Assembly (NCBI GenBank): GCA_030704615.1
Contig: CM060733.1
Coordinates: forward strand, 25,730,001 to 25,794,000
Direction of reading: 5' to 3'
Length of the DNA: 64,000 nt
Source of the DNA: Takakia lepidozioides
Lineage: Eukaryota > Streptophyta > Takakiopsida > Takakiales > Takakiaceae
Shown here piece after piece: positions 41,377 to 54,335 of this stretch (position 1 is the stretch's first letter; each line of letters begins with the position of its first letter). Position numbers and translations under genes: made by a program. The notes below the pieces were generated by a model. The model searched no databases and had not been told where the DNA came from. It saw nothing but the letters and a program-made list of their open reading frames with translations.

Positions 41377-42553
41377 ATATATATAAACACGTTCATAATA
41401 CATCATGTAAGTGATCTTATTGATGGACAAGTATCCGGTCCATTTATGATTTGTAAATCCGTTTTCAAAAACATTATCCTTACTAGGGCTGAGTCCCGTT
41501 GCTAGGCACTACCACCGACGAACTATTCAATGATCGTCATGTGTATTTTAGAACGGTATAAATGTCGAATTTGTTATACAGTTCCTAATGTGGGATCTGT
41601 TTTTTATGTGATATGTTGTAGAGTTTAGGATTGCTTCCAAATGCAAAATCCGGAAAATTGCGAGATGTAGCTCCGCATGTTGCGGTGAGGGGAGAGAAGC
41701 AACGGTAACTCAAGCTCGTCGAGCGATCAGCAATATGCGAGACAAAGCCACTTTCCTTCTTGTGTAACTGTCACCGTCTTCGTTGTCTCTTCTACTTGCA
41801 ATCCTTTACTCAGGCTCATCAAAGCAGGAAGCCCTCTGATGAACGGAGCTCCAGAATTTTTCAACTACAAATCAATCTTCATCAAGCTTATCTAAACACA
41901 AACACGTATCCATCTACCTTCATCCTGATGCTTTTTTCGAGAAAATCTTTCGCTTCAATGCGCATCCATTCTCACAGTGCCGATATTCTCTTTATCAGTC
42001 GAAGATGGGTCCTAATTTTCAGTTCAAGGGGGCGCGCAGCAATCCCAGGAGCAGACCCAATCGCTCAAGCATCACCTGCCTGACATTTGAGGCAATCGGG
42101 TGATGCCTTCTTCCTGGCCCACCAAGCTCAAGCAACAGGTCAAATGGACAACGTCCGTGCCTTAGCCATTGGAGTGGTGTCTTCAGGTCCAATGGACAAC
42201 GACAATGTCAATGCCTTGGCCACTGCTGCAGTGTCTTCAGCTGACCGATCAGTCCCCCCACCTCACACTGCCTCCAGTATGCCCATCGAGTCAGAGGAAG
42301 TATTGTCTGAGGATGGCAATATTGAAGAATCGTAGGCAGAAATGGAAGAAGTGGCGCTCTCGATAGCCATTGATTTTTTATTCCCTTTGTGACAAGGTCT
42401 CTGGATGTCAGGAACGAGGTATTCTCCTGCATTTTCCAGGGAAGAAGCAGAACAGAACAGATGTAAGGGACTGGGTGACCTCACACCTTGGAGGATCGGG
42501 TGATCTACAGCAACATTTTTGTCATCCGAAATGTCGTGGTTTTTTTTTCCATA

Positions 42554-43219
42554 ATGTTTGAAACAAAAGCAGCAGCAGATCATGCCTTGGCATTCAACCC
42601 CCACAAACTGGGGTTCAATGTTAACATTTTTCCATGGTCTCGTCAGATGGGTAACATGAATGGGAAAATTTGGGCCCCAAGGATCGTTAATGTTTGTGGA
42701 ATCCCAGATCAATACCTATATTTCCTCCCAAACATTGGGAACTCCTTTGGTTACTACCTGGGTTGTCTGGCTGTTTTTGACCCTGAGATGTGTCTAGACA
42801 ACTTGAGAAAAGAACAAGCATGGAAAGGCGTCACAATTGCTTCCAAAATGAAGGAGAATGGATTGCCCAAAATTGTGATTATGATGCCCAATGCGGGCAA
42901 AATCCCAAGCTACATCAAGCTGCCCATAGACAACAATGGAAACTTCTTCTCAATCAAACTAATGGAAGACTCGCCTGGTACAGGTTGTTTCAACTGTGGA
43001 AAGCAGGGTCATATGAAAGCAAACTGTCCAACTGGAAAGAGAAAACGCCACTCTCCAGTCCAATTGGCCTCTACTTCACGTCTGGCAACCTCTGCTCCGC
43101 TGATTGAAACCTCTCACAGGAATCAAATAACACCAGCAAATGGCATCTACACCAACGGGTCCAAAGCGCCTCTGGGGAATGCCTCTTCTAAGGAGAAAGT
43201 CCCCTCAGTCAAGGCCTAG
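42554..43219 (+). pseudogene. L1 ORF1-like RNA-binding protein with CCHC zinc knuckle
   Basis: Continuous frame of ~220 residues with the plant L1 ORF1 pattern: an RRM/DUF4283-like region (MFETKAAADHALAFNPHKLG...NIFPWSRQMG...GIPDQYLYFLPNIGNSFG) followed by GCFNCGKQGHMKANCP (C-x2-C-x4-H-x4-C). The frame ends at 43219. A second frame (43140-43952) carries the downstream Ser/Pro-rich part, so a frameshift has occurred. Confidence 0.75.
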
Positions 43220-44937
43220 TCAGGATCAGGCAGCTGCTTTAAAACAAACTACACCTGGTATCTATGGCGATAGCCCTGGCTGGCCCCTATATGGGATTCC
43301 ATCATCATCAACAGCACCAACTGCCAAAAAACACCGCAGACCAAATGACCCAATGGAGCTGGAAAATGACATCTCCAGATCTTTAGTGAACACCAGGTCC
43401 CCCCTCCAGTATATCCATGGCGGTGAGGAGATGTCAGCTGGCATTCTCTGGTCACCAATACTGGAGTTACAGCAGAATTCAGTGATCTTGGAGGCCCCAC
43501 CAGATCAGTCATCCCCACAACATGGGCCAATCGTCACATCCACAACAGTTCTTGTTGATTCTGAAGATACCCCAGCAACACCCGCAATGTCACATCCAAA
43601 TCACAAAACCACTGGGCTCCCTTCCAACTCCAAGGCCCCTATGAGATCAATTGACTTTCAAAATCCAGATGCAAACATAGGAATTTCACTTAACCCTATA
43701 ATTGCTAATATATGCTTGAGGTTGCGGACCTTCCCCACTCTCTCTCTCCGTGGATGCACTCAGCTGGTCTCTTCAAAGGAACCCCAAGCCACTTGCATTA
43801 CCCCGCTAATATTCTGCAACAAGGATGTACCGAGAATTCTGATCACATCCCCTGACAGAGAGGGGATGGAATCTCTGTGGATCACAACAATGGACATTCG
43901 AAAATTCGTCATCAAAGAGCCCATAGACGATAGCCCTATCCCTACTCTCTGAAGAAAAATTGAGGAATACTTTCATATACATCTCCCACAGTTTTCACTT
44001 TCAAGCTCAGTTCCAATCTTGTGAGGGCTTCCTACAATGAGGCATACCCTGGCCTGAGTGACGGCCCCTCCACACAGGTTCTGGCCCTCATAAATGTGGA
44101 GCACCTATGCTCTAATCTGCCCCCCCTCTGCGACATCTGGGTCCGTGCGAAGAGTAGTTCGGATCCCTGGTGCACACAACAGGCTCAGTTTCGAACAAAG
44201 GATGCGCTTCACAATGGTTTTGTAATGTTCGCTGCTTTGCTAGAGGTGGAGGCAGACATGCAATCCACCAAGCAGGGAATCACGGCCAGTCTCTCGGAGG
44301 ACTCGGTGGAATCGGCCCAAGCACCCCTGATGGCGGTCAAATCAAGGGGGAGGCGGGAAGCTGCCAAGGGAAATGCTAGGCTCAATCACACATCACCTAT
44401 CCTCAAGCTGCCTTTTCTCCCAGCACAACCAGCCAACATGGAGGCTCAGGTACTCCCCAATCCACTCATTGTATTCATTTTCTCTAGGAAAGCTACAGAT
44501 TTGCAGAGATGCATGGTGCTATGCCGGAAGCATGTCAACAAAAAAAGGGAGGAAAACCAAAACCCTGCCATCACTCTGGTGGAGTCCCCAAACTATGCAC
44601 GTACCTCCAAATCTGAACCAAGCAACTCAGCCACTGTCAAACCTTCGGACAAAAACAATAGTAGCCTCCATTGGCCTAGTTGCGGAGCCAACCTCCAATT
44701 TGGCTCCAGCAGAATTTTCTATGGCCTGCACAAAACAATTCAAACCTATACCTGAATCTTCCACCCATACCCTGGCAAGGGTGTTATTCATCCAGCTCCT
44801 GTCGCCCCATCGAAAGCTCCCAAAAAACCTAGTATGGGAATGTTCCTTACTTCCTTCGGACAGGAGAGCAAGATTCTCATTCTCTTCCTCAAGGCCATCA
44901 AATAAAAGCCCAACTCTTGGCCCATCCTTCCCCTTAA

Positions 44938-45732
44938 ATGCTGGTTAAAATCCACTCTTGGAATATCAGAGGGATAGGATCTACTCAGTCCTCCCTCAAA
45001 AAGGCGAAACTTAAAACCTGGCTTTCCCCGTTGTTAAATCAAGAAACTATTATCTTCTTACAAGAACATAAACTTGACTTGGCCAAAATCTCATCTTTGG
45101 GGGATCAACTCTGGCCCGCAGCCCATAGCTTTTGGAAACCAACCATAGAAGGATCAAGAGGAGGAACATCGATCTTTCTTTCACCCTCAATAGCTACCCT
45201 GATTCAAAAAGAAGAGATGTGGTTCCAAGGCAGAGCTCAATTCATCTCAATCATCCTTCCCAATGCCGCGGGAACAATAGGCATTGTCAATTTGTACGCC
45301 CCTAACTCATCAGCCGAGAGGGAGGCTTTCTGGGAAAACCTACACACAAAAATGGAGTCCGAGCTCTCTGTTGAGCAATGGTTACTGATGGGTGACCTCA
45401 ACATGGTTGAGTGTGTACAAGACAGGCTGGGGGCTGCTGCCCAAGGTCTGGGTGATGGTGAGGCCACATCATGCCAACAACGAATTAGAAACAACTTCTC
45501 TCTGTCTGAACCGTCCAAAGCCAGAACCACCGGCAGCCATCCGTGTTTTACATGGACAAACAACAGGGCAGGTGTTGATATCTGTATGGCAAGGCTTGAC
45601 AGGCTCTACATCTCGCCAAGGCTATCCCCCTGGGCAGAAATGCTTCCTCAAGAGCCTATTTTCCAAGAGTTTGACCATGCATGCATTTCCTGTCAAATCA
45701 ATCTCCCAAACCTGCCAAAAAGAGGGAAATGA
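44938..45732 (+). pseudogene. L1 APE-type endonuclease domain
   Basis: 264 residues from ATG: KIHSWNIRGIG, FLQEHKLD (catalytic Glu), NLYAPNSSAERE, LLMGDLNMVE (D-x-N), CFTWTNNR, RLDRLYIS and a terminal FDHACIS (usually SDH; the Ser is Phe here). Ends with a TGA before the RT, which lies in other frames. Confidence 0.8.
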
Positions 45733-46095
45733 TGGTTCAGACTTAATACATCCCTGCTGCCACATCCAGCCTTTAAACTAGCACTTGAATCGGCATGGGC
45801 CTCCACAGCCAATGAAGTTCTTTGCCCTATTGAGCGGTTTCAAGCCGAACTCAAACAGACAACCATCACTGCTCAAACCCTCAGTTCCCAAATAGCCATA
45901 TAGAGACAGCGCAAAGTACTTGCTCTCAAGAAATGTCTCGGAACATGCCAAAGGGTCCTGGAACTTGGGAAACTGGATACATCATCGCTGCAAACATATC
46001 ATGAAGCCAGGCGGAACCTTGAAGCCTTCGACTCTATAAGGGAGCAAAAGTATAAATTGCAGGCAGGTATCAACTAGGCTTCAAAGGGGGAAAAA

Positions 46096-47403
46096 ATGTC
46101 GAAATATTTCTTCGAGAAAGTTCAAGTTCGTAGAACCACCCAGATTATCTCAGAGCTGCAAGACCCATTGGGTCACTCTTCCTCAGATCCCAAACAAATG
46201 GTTTCAACGGCGCACTCACACTTTGCAGGGCTCTTCAAACAAAGACCGGACTCGCAAAGCATTACTGTGGCCAGGGAAATATGCCTGCGCAATCATCAAA
46301 CCAAGCTCACCCAATCAAGCGCAGCCTCTCTGGATGGAGAATTCACTGAAACTGAGCTCTCGAAAGCCTTGAAACTTATGTCCAAACGAAAATCTCCGGG
46401 CATAGATGGTATGTTTGTGGAATTTTACAGCACCCTCTGGCAGGTATTATCCAAGGACTTCTGTGCAATGGCAAATGAGATCAAAAGAAAATGATCCATG
46501 CCAATACAAATGGGTCAGGGAATTATTACTCTTCTCTTCAAAAAAAGAGATAGAAAGCAGATCTCAAACTATAGGCCCATAACATTGCTCAATGTTTCAT
46601 ACAAGATCATTGCAAAGGCATTAGCCCTTCGTCTACAGCCTCTCCTTCCAACCATCATTAGGCCTGGTCAAATTGGGTTTGTCAAGGGAAGATATATCCT
46701 TGACAATATTCTGTTGGCACAAGAGACCCAGCTTGAACGGCCAATGTTGTTTGCGACTCTCAAACGACTTTTGTCGCTGGGTCGAAATACTCCTCCTCAC
46801 GCATCCAGTAGGGTTTCAGTGAATGGATTCATCTCTAAAAAAATTGACCTCCAAAGATCAGTTCGTCAGGGATGCCCACTGGCCCCATTGCTCTTCCTCA
46901 TAGTGGCAGACTCTCTAGGATATCTCTTGGACAGCAACCCAAATATAACTGGGCTCCAAATCAAAACCCAAGCCAACAATGGCATCCAGATCAAAGACTC
47001 AATGTTTGTAGATGACATGGTTTTATACCTTCAGGCCACGGATGCCAACCTGCAGGAGGCAACTGAATCTCTCGCTGCCTTTTGTGAAGCCTCTGGTTTT
47101 AAAGTTAATTGGACAAAAACAGTTGCCATCCTTGCTGGAGACACAGCCACCATTCCTGCTGGGTTCAGCTTTAATTGGGGAGGGAATCTGGGTCTCAAAT
47201 GGCTGCAACAAGGGGATGTTACTACCCTGCTTGGGCACCCATTTGGGATTAACCTTTCGGACAACCAGAGGTGGGGCCATGTCATAGTCAAGCTAAAAAA
47301 GAAGCTAGTTTACTGGGGTTCCCGTCATCTTTCAATTACTGGAAGGGCTCTTGTAGCCAACCAGATTCTTCTGGCCAACATATGGTATTTTGCTTCGGTC
47401 TAG
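46096..47403 (+). pseudogene. L1 reverse transcriptase, motif A deleted
   Basis: Two abutting in-frame segments separated by a TGA at 46492-46494. They include KSPGIDGMFVEFYSTLW, NYRPITLLNVSYKIIAKALA, GQIGFVKGRYILDNILLAQE, VRQGCPLAPLLF and FVDDMVLYL. Between the QE(T) region and the VSVNGF region the segment that normally holds motif A (LDFEKAYDRV-type Asp) is missing, which removes a catalytic Asp. The coding continues with GLGIIDPGTQISALLGKW in another frame (47271-47696). Confidence 0.8.
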
Positions 47404-48312
47404 AGTCCCTCAGCTCCACAGATCAAACAGATCCAAAAAACCATCAAAACTTCATATGGGGCGCAGATTCAGATGTCAAAAGCCCTAGACCAGTTGTCTC
47501 TTGGGCTCAGATTTGCCTGCCAAAAAAGAAAGGTGGCTTGGGGATCATTGATCCAGGAACCCAAATATCAGCACTCTTGGGTAAATGGATAGTAAGGCTA
47601 TTAGGGCCTGAAGGTGGATGGTGGAAGCATCTTGTTTATCAGCACATTCTCAAAAGTTCCCCCCTCAAAACCAAAATATGGAGCCCATCTCTCTAATGGA
47701 TCACACAGGGTTTTAGACACAAATCTTATGGTTCCCCTTTATGGAGAGCCATATGGGATGTCTGGAGAACCATTCGGCCCAGGTTGGTTAAAGAGGACCC
47801 AAAATCATATGAGGAAACCATGCGCCAATCCCTTACCCTCAATTGCAACAACCCTTCCGCTGCAGATAGAGCCTCTGCTGCAAAATTCTCTGCCTGGGAT
47901 AATTTAAACATAGCCCAAATCAAAGACATTTGGGGCGGTCGAGATTTTTTACCTTTGGACCAAATAATTCCAATAGTTGGTCCTCAAAGAGGGACGTCAG
48001 GCTACCACCAATTGATTCAAAATATTCCTGACAGCTGGATTCAAACTCTCTCGGCAGGTCCTCAGCAAGTTCGCCCTGGTTGCTGGGTCACCTGCTCAGC
48101 AGCCCTTCATCAAGTTATATACATCACTGAAGCACGGCCCATCCACTTTAAGGGTATAGTTCTAAACAAAATTGAGCTATCAAACTTTCTAGTGGCGGAA
48201 TCATTGAATCCAGTGACTATCTCTGCTGGGCAGTTCACTCCAGTTCGTATCTGTCAGTGGTCTTCTCCTGAAAGAGAAATGAACCCGTCTGTTCCAAAGG
48301 ATCAACCCCTAA

Positions 48313-49008
48313 ATGATTTGCTCTCATCTCAACTATTTCTCTGGGTGGAGGGAGCGGGTCATGGTGGACCCAAAGGAATGGTCTTGGAATTTTGGAGCTT
48401 CATGTCCTTCGTTCTTCAACTATTCAGCCAAGGCAACATATCGTTCGCTGCTAAAGCCTCAGCAATTTCAGGATAAATGGGCCTCCAAATGGGTTGGCTA
48501 TAGCTTAAATCTGGCTAGATGGAACCTCATATGGGCTAACATTTGGAACAAGGTCAGGCCTGCCAAAGTGGCAACCTTTCTGTGGCAGGATGCAAATAGG
48601 GTTCTGAAAGTAGGTTCGTGGCTGGCATTCTCAGAGGCGTTAATATGCAAATGCTGCAGCATAGGGATGACAGAATCTCTGGAGCACTGTCTTCTCCGTT
48701 GCAGTATCCCATCAAAAACCTGGCCCCGCCTCACACTCATCATGCAGATATGGGAACCTAGGATACCCTCGGCAACCCACAAGCTTCTTAACTATGATGG
48801 AAACCTTCACAACATTCACAGTCATTGTCCAGTTTATGAGGCGATCAGATCTATCTCTCTATGGAACATCTGGAAAGTAAGATGTTTGTGGGTTTTAAAT
48901 AGAGAAAAGACTTGTCTCTCTGTGCTTTTATCTACAATATTCCATGAGGTGCAAATTGAGGGTAGAGGCAAAATTGATTGCAGACATCAGAAAGAATCCA
49001 GAGGTTGA
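48313..49008 (+). pseudogene. L1 C-terminal zf-RVT region
   Basis: Reads WNLIWANIWNKVRPAKVATF..CKCC..ESLEHCLLRCSIPSKTWPR, then SLWNIWKVRCLWVLNREKTC. This is the typical plant L1 C-terminal zinc-binding region. A homologous stretch occurs in the inverted L1 remnant at 49.64-51.32 kb. Confidence 0.75.
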
Positions 49009-49099
49009 ATATCAACTCGTCGACAAATTCAAATGCTCATGGGGAAAAGATAACATCATATGCAACTGCTCTTCGTCGGCAATTTGTCTCTCGACCAGA

Positions 49100-49326
49100 G
49101 ACCCACCGGACTCCTGGCAAGGGGCAATCACTGTGCTACCATGACTCACCGGAGTTTTCTCAGACACATCGTGAGAAAGAATTTGGTTATCTTCTTAGAT
49201 GACTTTTGTTGCAATGGAAACGTGAAGGATCACGTTGCAGCATTACGAGAATGCTTCATCTTGTGCAGAGACAACGGAATATCGCTCAACCCGATGAAGT
49301 GTGTGTTTGCAGTCACTCATATGTAG
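49100..49326 (+). pseudogene. Ty3/gypsy reverse-transcriptase scrap
   Basis: Encodes FLRHIVRKNLVIFLDDFCCN, GNVKDHVAALRECFILCRDN, GISLNPMKCVFAV: the YxDD-type active site (FLDD) and the following NPxKC segment of gypsy RT. No other gypsy domain or LTR is visible nearby. Confidence 0.75.
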
Positions 49327-49347
49327 CTCCCTCTCTATCCCGAGCAT

Positions 49348-49359
49348 TTATATATATAT

Positions 49360-49395
<36 letters not shown>
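49348..49395. repeat. (TTTA)n microsatellite
   Basis: About ten TTTA units after a short TA run, abutting a dispersed repeat that begins AAAGAAGACCCCAGGGAGGCC. Confidence 0.9.
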
Positions 49396-49639
49396 AGAAG
49401 ACCCCAGGGAGGCCAAGTATATCGATAATGAGGAAAAATAAACCTCACGTGACAAGACATGGAGGCTGAAAAGGGGACACCACCCCGTAACCAGGAATGT
49501 CCAAAAGGTAGGTCCTATAGAAAAGCTACTGGAAAAATATGAGAACAACAACATGAGTAAGAACAAGGACCTGAAACAAGGGTTTTCCTTCTTAAGAAGG
49601 AGAGCCGGGCCTTAGATTTGCCCTTCCTAAAACTGCGCC

Positions 49640-51320
49640 TATGCCTCCAATTTACATCAGATTCGCCCCCATTGCGGGGGAGAGACGAGTGCTAATGGAG
49701 CTGCCAGCACGCCGGGAGGTGTCGTTCCATCTGAGGTTTTGTTGCATAGTTGACCGCCCTTCACCCATGTGATATCAAAACGAGCGAGTAGCTGTCTTTT
49801 CCTCTTTTGCGAACTTCTGGGAAGAACTGCACACAAAATGTACCAAGCTCTCCTAGCTTCAGACAAAAGGTCTGAGTGAACTCGATATATAATAGCTCTC
49901 ACACAGCGTAACTGCCCATCCTAGACTAAAGTGCATCGTGATTTCCAAATGTTCCAGAGAGTGTGGGCTCGGAGGGTTGCCCATACAGGGCAATGACTCC
50001 ATATGCCATGCAATTGCACATTTAACAGCAAAACAGAGGGCAGTTTGGAACAGCCGTGAGTTCTAGGAGGCATAAAACAAGAGTACCAGATTCTAGATGT
50101 AGGATGACACAGGGCATTGAAGAAGACAATGTTTTATTGTTTCTACAACAAGTCGAGAACAACATGAACATTAGCCCTAGTCGTCAGAGACGCAGTAAGA
50201 AACGGGAAGGAGCTTGTCAGTTGTTTTCCAAGAAAAATCAGAGATCTTAGCCGCTCTATCTTTCCTCAAGATGTCAGCCCAAATTCCTTTCCAAGGCAAG
50301 TATGTGTTGTGGACGTGCCCCCATTTTGCGTTCCATTTTGCACTCACAAGATTAGGCTGATTCATCAGGAATATCCCATCTTTATAGAATAGGCAAAGAA
50401 GGGGTCATGTGTCTCGTTCATCCAGCTCCACTCGGTTGGATCACACTGTAACAAATTCAAGCCGGGTGCCTTCAGAAACCAACAATAGCTTCCTGAATAA
50501 ATGTGAATATCATTTGGGGGGAGGGGGGGGGCTTGGGGTCAATTGTCCCTAAAAGTAGACTGAAGACCCGAATCGCATAAAGTGTGGATTCTGGCAAAGT
50601 GGCCCAAGATGGGTCATGCAAGTTCCCTATAGAGTCTGCCATGAACTTCCATCATGTAAGCGAAAGATTTGACCTGAAGACAACATAGAAGGCAAAAGAG
50701 CCATGACTATTCTCATCTCCTAGCCAGGCATGAATAGCTCTGCGATTAACTGGAAGGGACCAAATATTAATCCAAGAGGTGGGAATTTGCTGAATGATCA
50801 AATCAAAAGCAAGAGCCCTTCTGGCTGAAACCAAACCCAAAACATCTCGTGATAATAAGAACTGTCCAGAATCCCAGATGTGGGAAAACCCAACTTCCTC
50901 CATGCTGCCCACCTTTCGAGCTGCATTTCAAAAGAAGATTTAAGTCAGAGTTATAGTTAAGAAACAAGGGCTTGTGTAGAGCTTCATCCCCGGAGTGGGG
51001 AGTGCGTTGCAATAGAAATAGCCGGATTTTTAGCCAAGAACACCAGATGGAGTGCCAATCAGATGATCCAAAAGTATGGACCCTATTCAAACCTGGGCCT
51101 TGGATGAGCCGGCGCAGAGAGATAGCCCAGCAGCCTGAGGCTGGGGCTGCCACCAGCACATGATGCCTACCCAAAAGGCTCCAATGGCTGTTCAAATGGA
51201 TTAGCATGTGGGGGATCCATTTTGCCAACAGAGAGACAATTTGCTTGGAGGGATCAATGATTCCCAGTCCATATACTTTTTCTTTTGGGTAATCGGACAC
51301 CAGTTGACAAGAACTCGATG
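49640..51320 (-). mobile_element. Second L1 LINE remnant, inverted, C-terminal half only
   Basis: The minus strand shows GLGIIDPSKQIVSLLAKWI (51.2 kb), IWDSGQFLLSRDVLGLVSAR..IIQQIPTSWINIW (50.7-50.9 kb), WKGIWADILRKDRAAKISDF (50.3 kb), then LWNIWKSRCTLV and RAIIYRVHSDLLSEARRAWY (49.7-49.9 kb). All correspond to the C-terminal part of the L1 at 42-49 kb. There are many frame breaks. Confidence 0.75.
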
Positions 51321-52127
51321 CTTAGTTGAAGATTGGGTTGCAAGAGACCAAACAGAAGCAGTGAACCTTTCATTTTTTTCAGAATTATGTAACTATGACG
51401 ATTAATGGACCTTATGGTCCTCTACGGTAGACTCACGTGAAAGCAAGAAATACAAGACAAAAACCTGATAACAAGAGAAAAAGAAATGTGTAAGGTTTTT
51501 TCTTTCTCTTTTTTCCTTTCTGTCCTCGAAATTGTTGTATGTTTTTTTGGAATTGTCATGTCGGCTGAAACAAAAAAAACTTTGACGACTGATGGACCAT
51601 ATGGTCGTCTATGCTAAACCAACTTTGACCTACGGTCATCATAGGAGTATAAGTATGCATTATGGTCGTCCTTTGATCACACGAACCCCCACATTTAGGA
51701 ACTTGTGTAGCATCAGAGCCACCTACTGCTTGCACGATGTATCTCACTCTCAATACATACAAGTCAAAAGCTTGTGCAAGGTTGTCAATGATATTTTTAA
51801 TTCAATTGTGATATAAGATTTTCAAATTTTTGTTGGAATTGTAACTAACCAAGTTGGACCGGACAAGATCAAATGACCGTCAAAAGACTAACAACCCACA
51901 TCACACTGCAGCCAATAGAAAAACACATGGAATCATACTAATATAAGGTGAAGCAAGAAAAAACTGCTATGCATTACTATAGCTCAAGCTATAACCGGGT
52001 CTTGGTCAACCAGTTACTTGATGTGGGTATGTGGGCGAGATTTCAGAAACCGTGTTGTTCTAGTTTGTTTCACCCAGGCGTCAACCTTTTCCCCCCACCT
52101 TAGCTAATGTAGGCCGCAAGCTTGGTA
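51321..52127. other. Intergenic with a local palindrome
   Basis: No gene. Two similar stretches, ATGACGATTAATGGACC..TATGGTCCTCTACGG (about 51396) and TTGACGACTGATGGACC..ATATGGTCGTCTATG (about 51580), are short hairpin-forming repeats. Confidence 0.4.
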
Positions 52128-52665
52128 AATACCGTACTGGGATAGCCGGTTAGACAGAAATTAATTCGAAAAAAAAGTGCCTAATCAAAATAAATTACTT
52201 TTGACAAGAGTGCCTAATTTTCAAAAATTTCTCTAAAAGTGCCTATGGTATAAAAACTTGAATTTAAATTAGAAAAACTAATATAAAATTAAAAAAAATC
52301 TAAAAATGATATTCATTTAAAACGTCATCCATGGACTTAGTTTTCAATTTTCATTCATGGCAGCGGCTGAGTTTTCATGTAAAAGGTCATCCATGGACTC
52401 AGTTTCCAATTTTCATCCATGGCAGTGGCTGAGTTTTCATTTAAAACGTCATCCATGGAATCAATTTTCAATTTTCATCCATGGCAGCGGCTGTATTTTT
52501 ATATTTTTATCTTTGTGATCATTATTTTTAGTTGCCTAATTTGAAAAATTACACATCCAAGATGCCTAATTTTAAAAAAATTCTCAAAAGTGCCTAACTG
52601 CCAAATGGCCCCAAAAATAATTATTATGCAGGCAAGTGCCTAACCGGTTATCCCCCTACGGTAGT
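52128..52665. mobile_element. MITE-like element with terminal inverted repeats
   Basis: Left end TACCGTACTGGGATAGCCGG-TTAG (52130-52153). The reverse complement of the right end is TACCGTAGGGGGATAACCGG-TTAG (52640-52664). The interior is AT-rich and noncoding, with GTGCCTAATTTT-type repeats near both ends and a minisatellite in the middle. Superfamily not assigned. Confidence 0.6.
52313..52500. repeat. 62-63-bp minisatellite, three copies
   Basis: Three tandem units, each with GTCATCCATGGA, then TTTTCAATTTTCATYCATGG, then CAGYGGCTG. GTCATCC starts at 52324, 52386 and 52449. It lies within the MITE-like element. Confidence 0.85.
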
Positions 52666-53584
52666 GTTTGCATTAGAGGGAGTTTTGGCGGTACCCTTAA
52701 ATTGTGGATCTTTGTGCAATTATGATACAACAGTCATGGAAACTCATGACCATGAACGATCATGAGCCGGTCGACATAAAAACTCATGACCATATACAAT
52801 CAAATGTAGGAGCTATCATGCCGAGCAATGAGCAATCGTGCATAGACGACTATCATGAAGACAAACAATTATCTAATGGCCAAATAATTTCCATAAGCTA
52901 CGAAACTTCTTGGAGTAAGGACAAGGGTCAAATCTCAATGGGAGACTCGTGGATAAAGCAAAGATGCATAAGAGGAACAATGGTGCCGGCCCGCTTAGTT
53001 GCAGGTCCAAAGCAGGGGAATTTCATATCCATTAACCCGGCAACCCATACGCTATCAAGGTCTACTGACCTGGAAATGGACCCTCAAGTCTCAGGTCGAA
53101 CAGCGTGCAGGCTGCCCAGCCATTGTATACAACCACTTCATTTGCTCCTTGCTCCTGATACAGCATCATTTCTCTCCCCTAGTAGAGAGTTCCATGTGGA
53201 TTCTCTCTTACGTTTCATGGCTGAAATACATTAGCTTCACCATGGACTCTCTTCCTTTTGTAGGTATGGTATTCAATGAGATAATGAATTAACAAAGCCG
53301 GAACTACATAATGTTACAATACGTCGGCAAGCTATAACCAACAAAATAAATCCGTACAATGAAACAATACAGAAAAAAAAAAAAAAACACACATGAAAGA
53401 GTAGGAAGACTCCTACCAAACTAGGCTTAACTTATGGTGTCACTCCACCCAAAGGACTAGTGCCAAACCTTCCCCACTTGGAAGGTGGACACCTTCTAAC
53501 GGCTGTGGCGGGGGCAACGCAGTTGCCCCACACACCTGAAGTAACTTGTTGATCTGGATACCCCTTTTTGAAGTGGTTTTTGCT

Positions 53585-53700
53585 ATAATGGGTGACATCT
53601 TATCATACACCTATGTGGCTTTGAACCCACATCAACTTGTAAGGCAGCCTTGCGCCTTAACCACTTTGCGAATGCCAACATTGCATAAAAATATGATGAG
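53585..53700 (-). repeat. tRNA-like SINE fragment (second type)
   Basis: The reverse complement reads GCATTCGCAAAGTGGTTAAG-GCGCAAGGCTGCCTT, with a box B-like GGGTTCAAAGCC. This resembles a Leu/Ser tRNA 5' part followed by non-tRNA sequence. Confidence 0.5.
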
Positions 53701-53884
53701 AAAAATATATATTGTCTATCTATCATGGATAGTGGTGATAACTAGTGATCAAAACTCTCACATTTGTGGACATGTTGTATCTTCCTATGTATGATATTGT
53801 ACATGTAGCAATAAGTGAAGGCATCCGCACATCAAATATGCATTACATTATTAGACAGAGGCTAGGTGTATGGTATTTTTTGTT

Positions 53885-54075
53885 TTTTGTTTTTTTAAAG
53901 GGAAACATCTGGGAGCAACAGCTCACAAATCAGGCCCCTTAATGGTATTTGAAGTTGACATGTGCATTATTATCCGAATTTCTATTAGGGCCAGAATCGT
54001 ATTAAATAAGGGTGAGGAAAAAATAACCTGGAGTACAACCATGAAGGATGAAAAAGGAGGCACCGCCCCGTTCGA
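53885..54075 (-). repeat. SINE 3' fragments
   Basis: 53890-53945 matches the 3' end of the 41.2/58.6-kb SINE (TTTAAAGGGAAAC..TGGGAGCAACAGCTCACAA). 53990-54075 matches a module also seen at 49.39-49.50 and 59.02-59.12 kb (GAGGAAAAAATAACCT..GGAGGCACCGCCCCG). Confidence 0.55.
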
Positions 54076-54254
54076 TTAGAAACTATCATTAACATTAATG
54101 AATTCGCTATCCTTACTGGATAAAGTGTTGAATTTGCTTAGCTTCTATTCTTGAGCCTTAGAAACATAAAGTTCCTTAGAGTGGATGAGCTTCAGCTATG
54201 AGCAATGGATGAGCTTTGAGGTTGTTGGATGGTGGAGCCAACACATTGAGGCCG

Positions 54255-54335
54255 GCCCCATGGACAGATAAAGGAGCATTTTCAAAGGGTTGAACCCAGC
54301 ATCACCTGGTCAGGCACAAGTACCCTACCCCAGTT
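54255..54335 (-). repeat. tRNA-like SINE fragment (third type), copy 1
   Basis: The reverse complement carries GGGGTAGGGTACTTGTGCC-TGACCAGG and a box B-like GGGTTCAACCC. Related to 55300-55392. Confidence 0.45.

Larger units (their letters stand above)
42080..49010 (+). mobile_element. Degenerate plant L1-type LINE
   Basis: About 7 kb. In order: ORF1-like protein with a CCHC knuckle, a Ser/Pro-rich linker, APE endonuclease, reverse transcriptase, and a C-terminal zf-RVT/RNase-H-adjacent region. The reading frame is broken in many places and RT motif A is deleted, so it cannot move on its own. No target duplication was identified. It joins a gypsy RT scrap at its 3' side. Confidence 0.85.
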
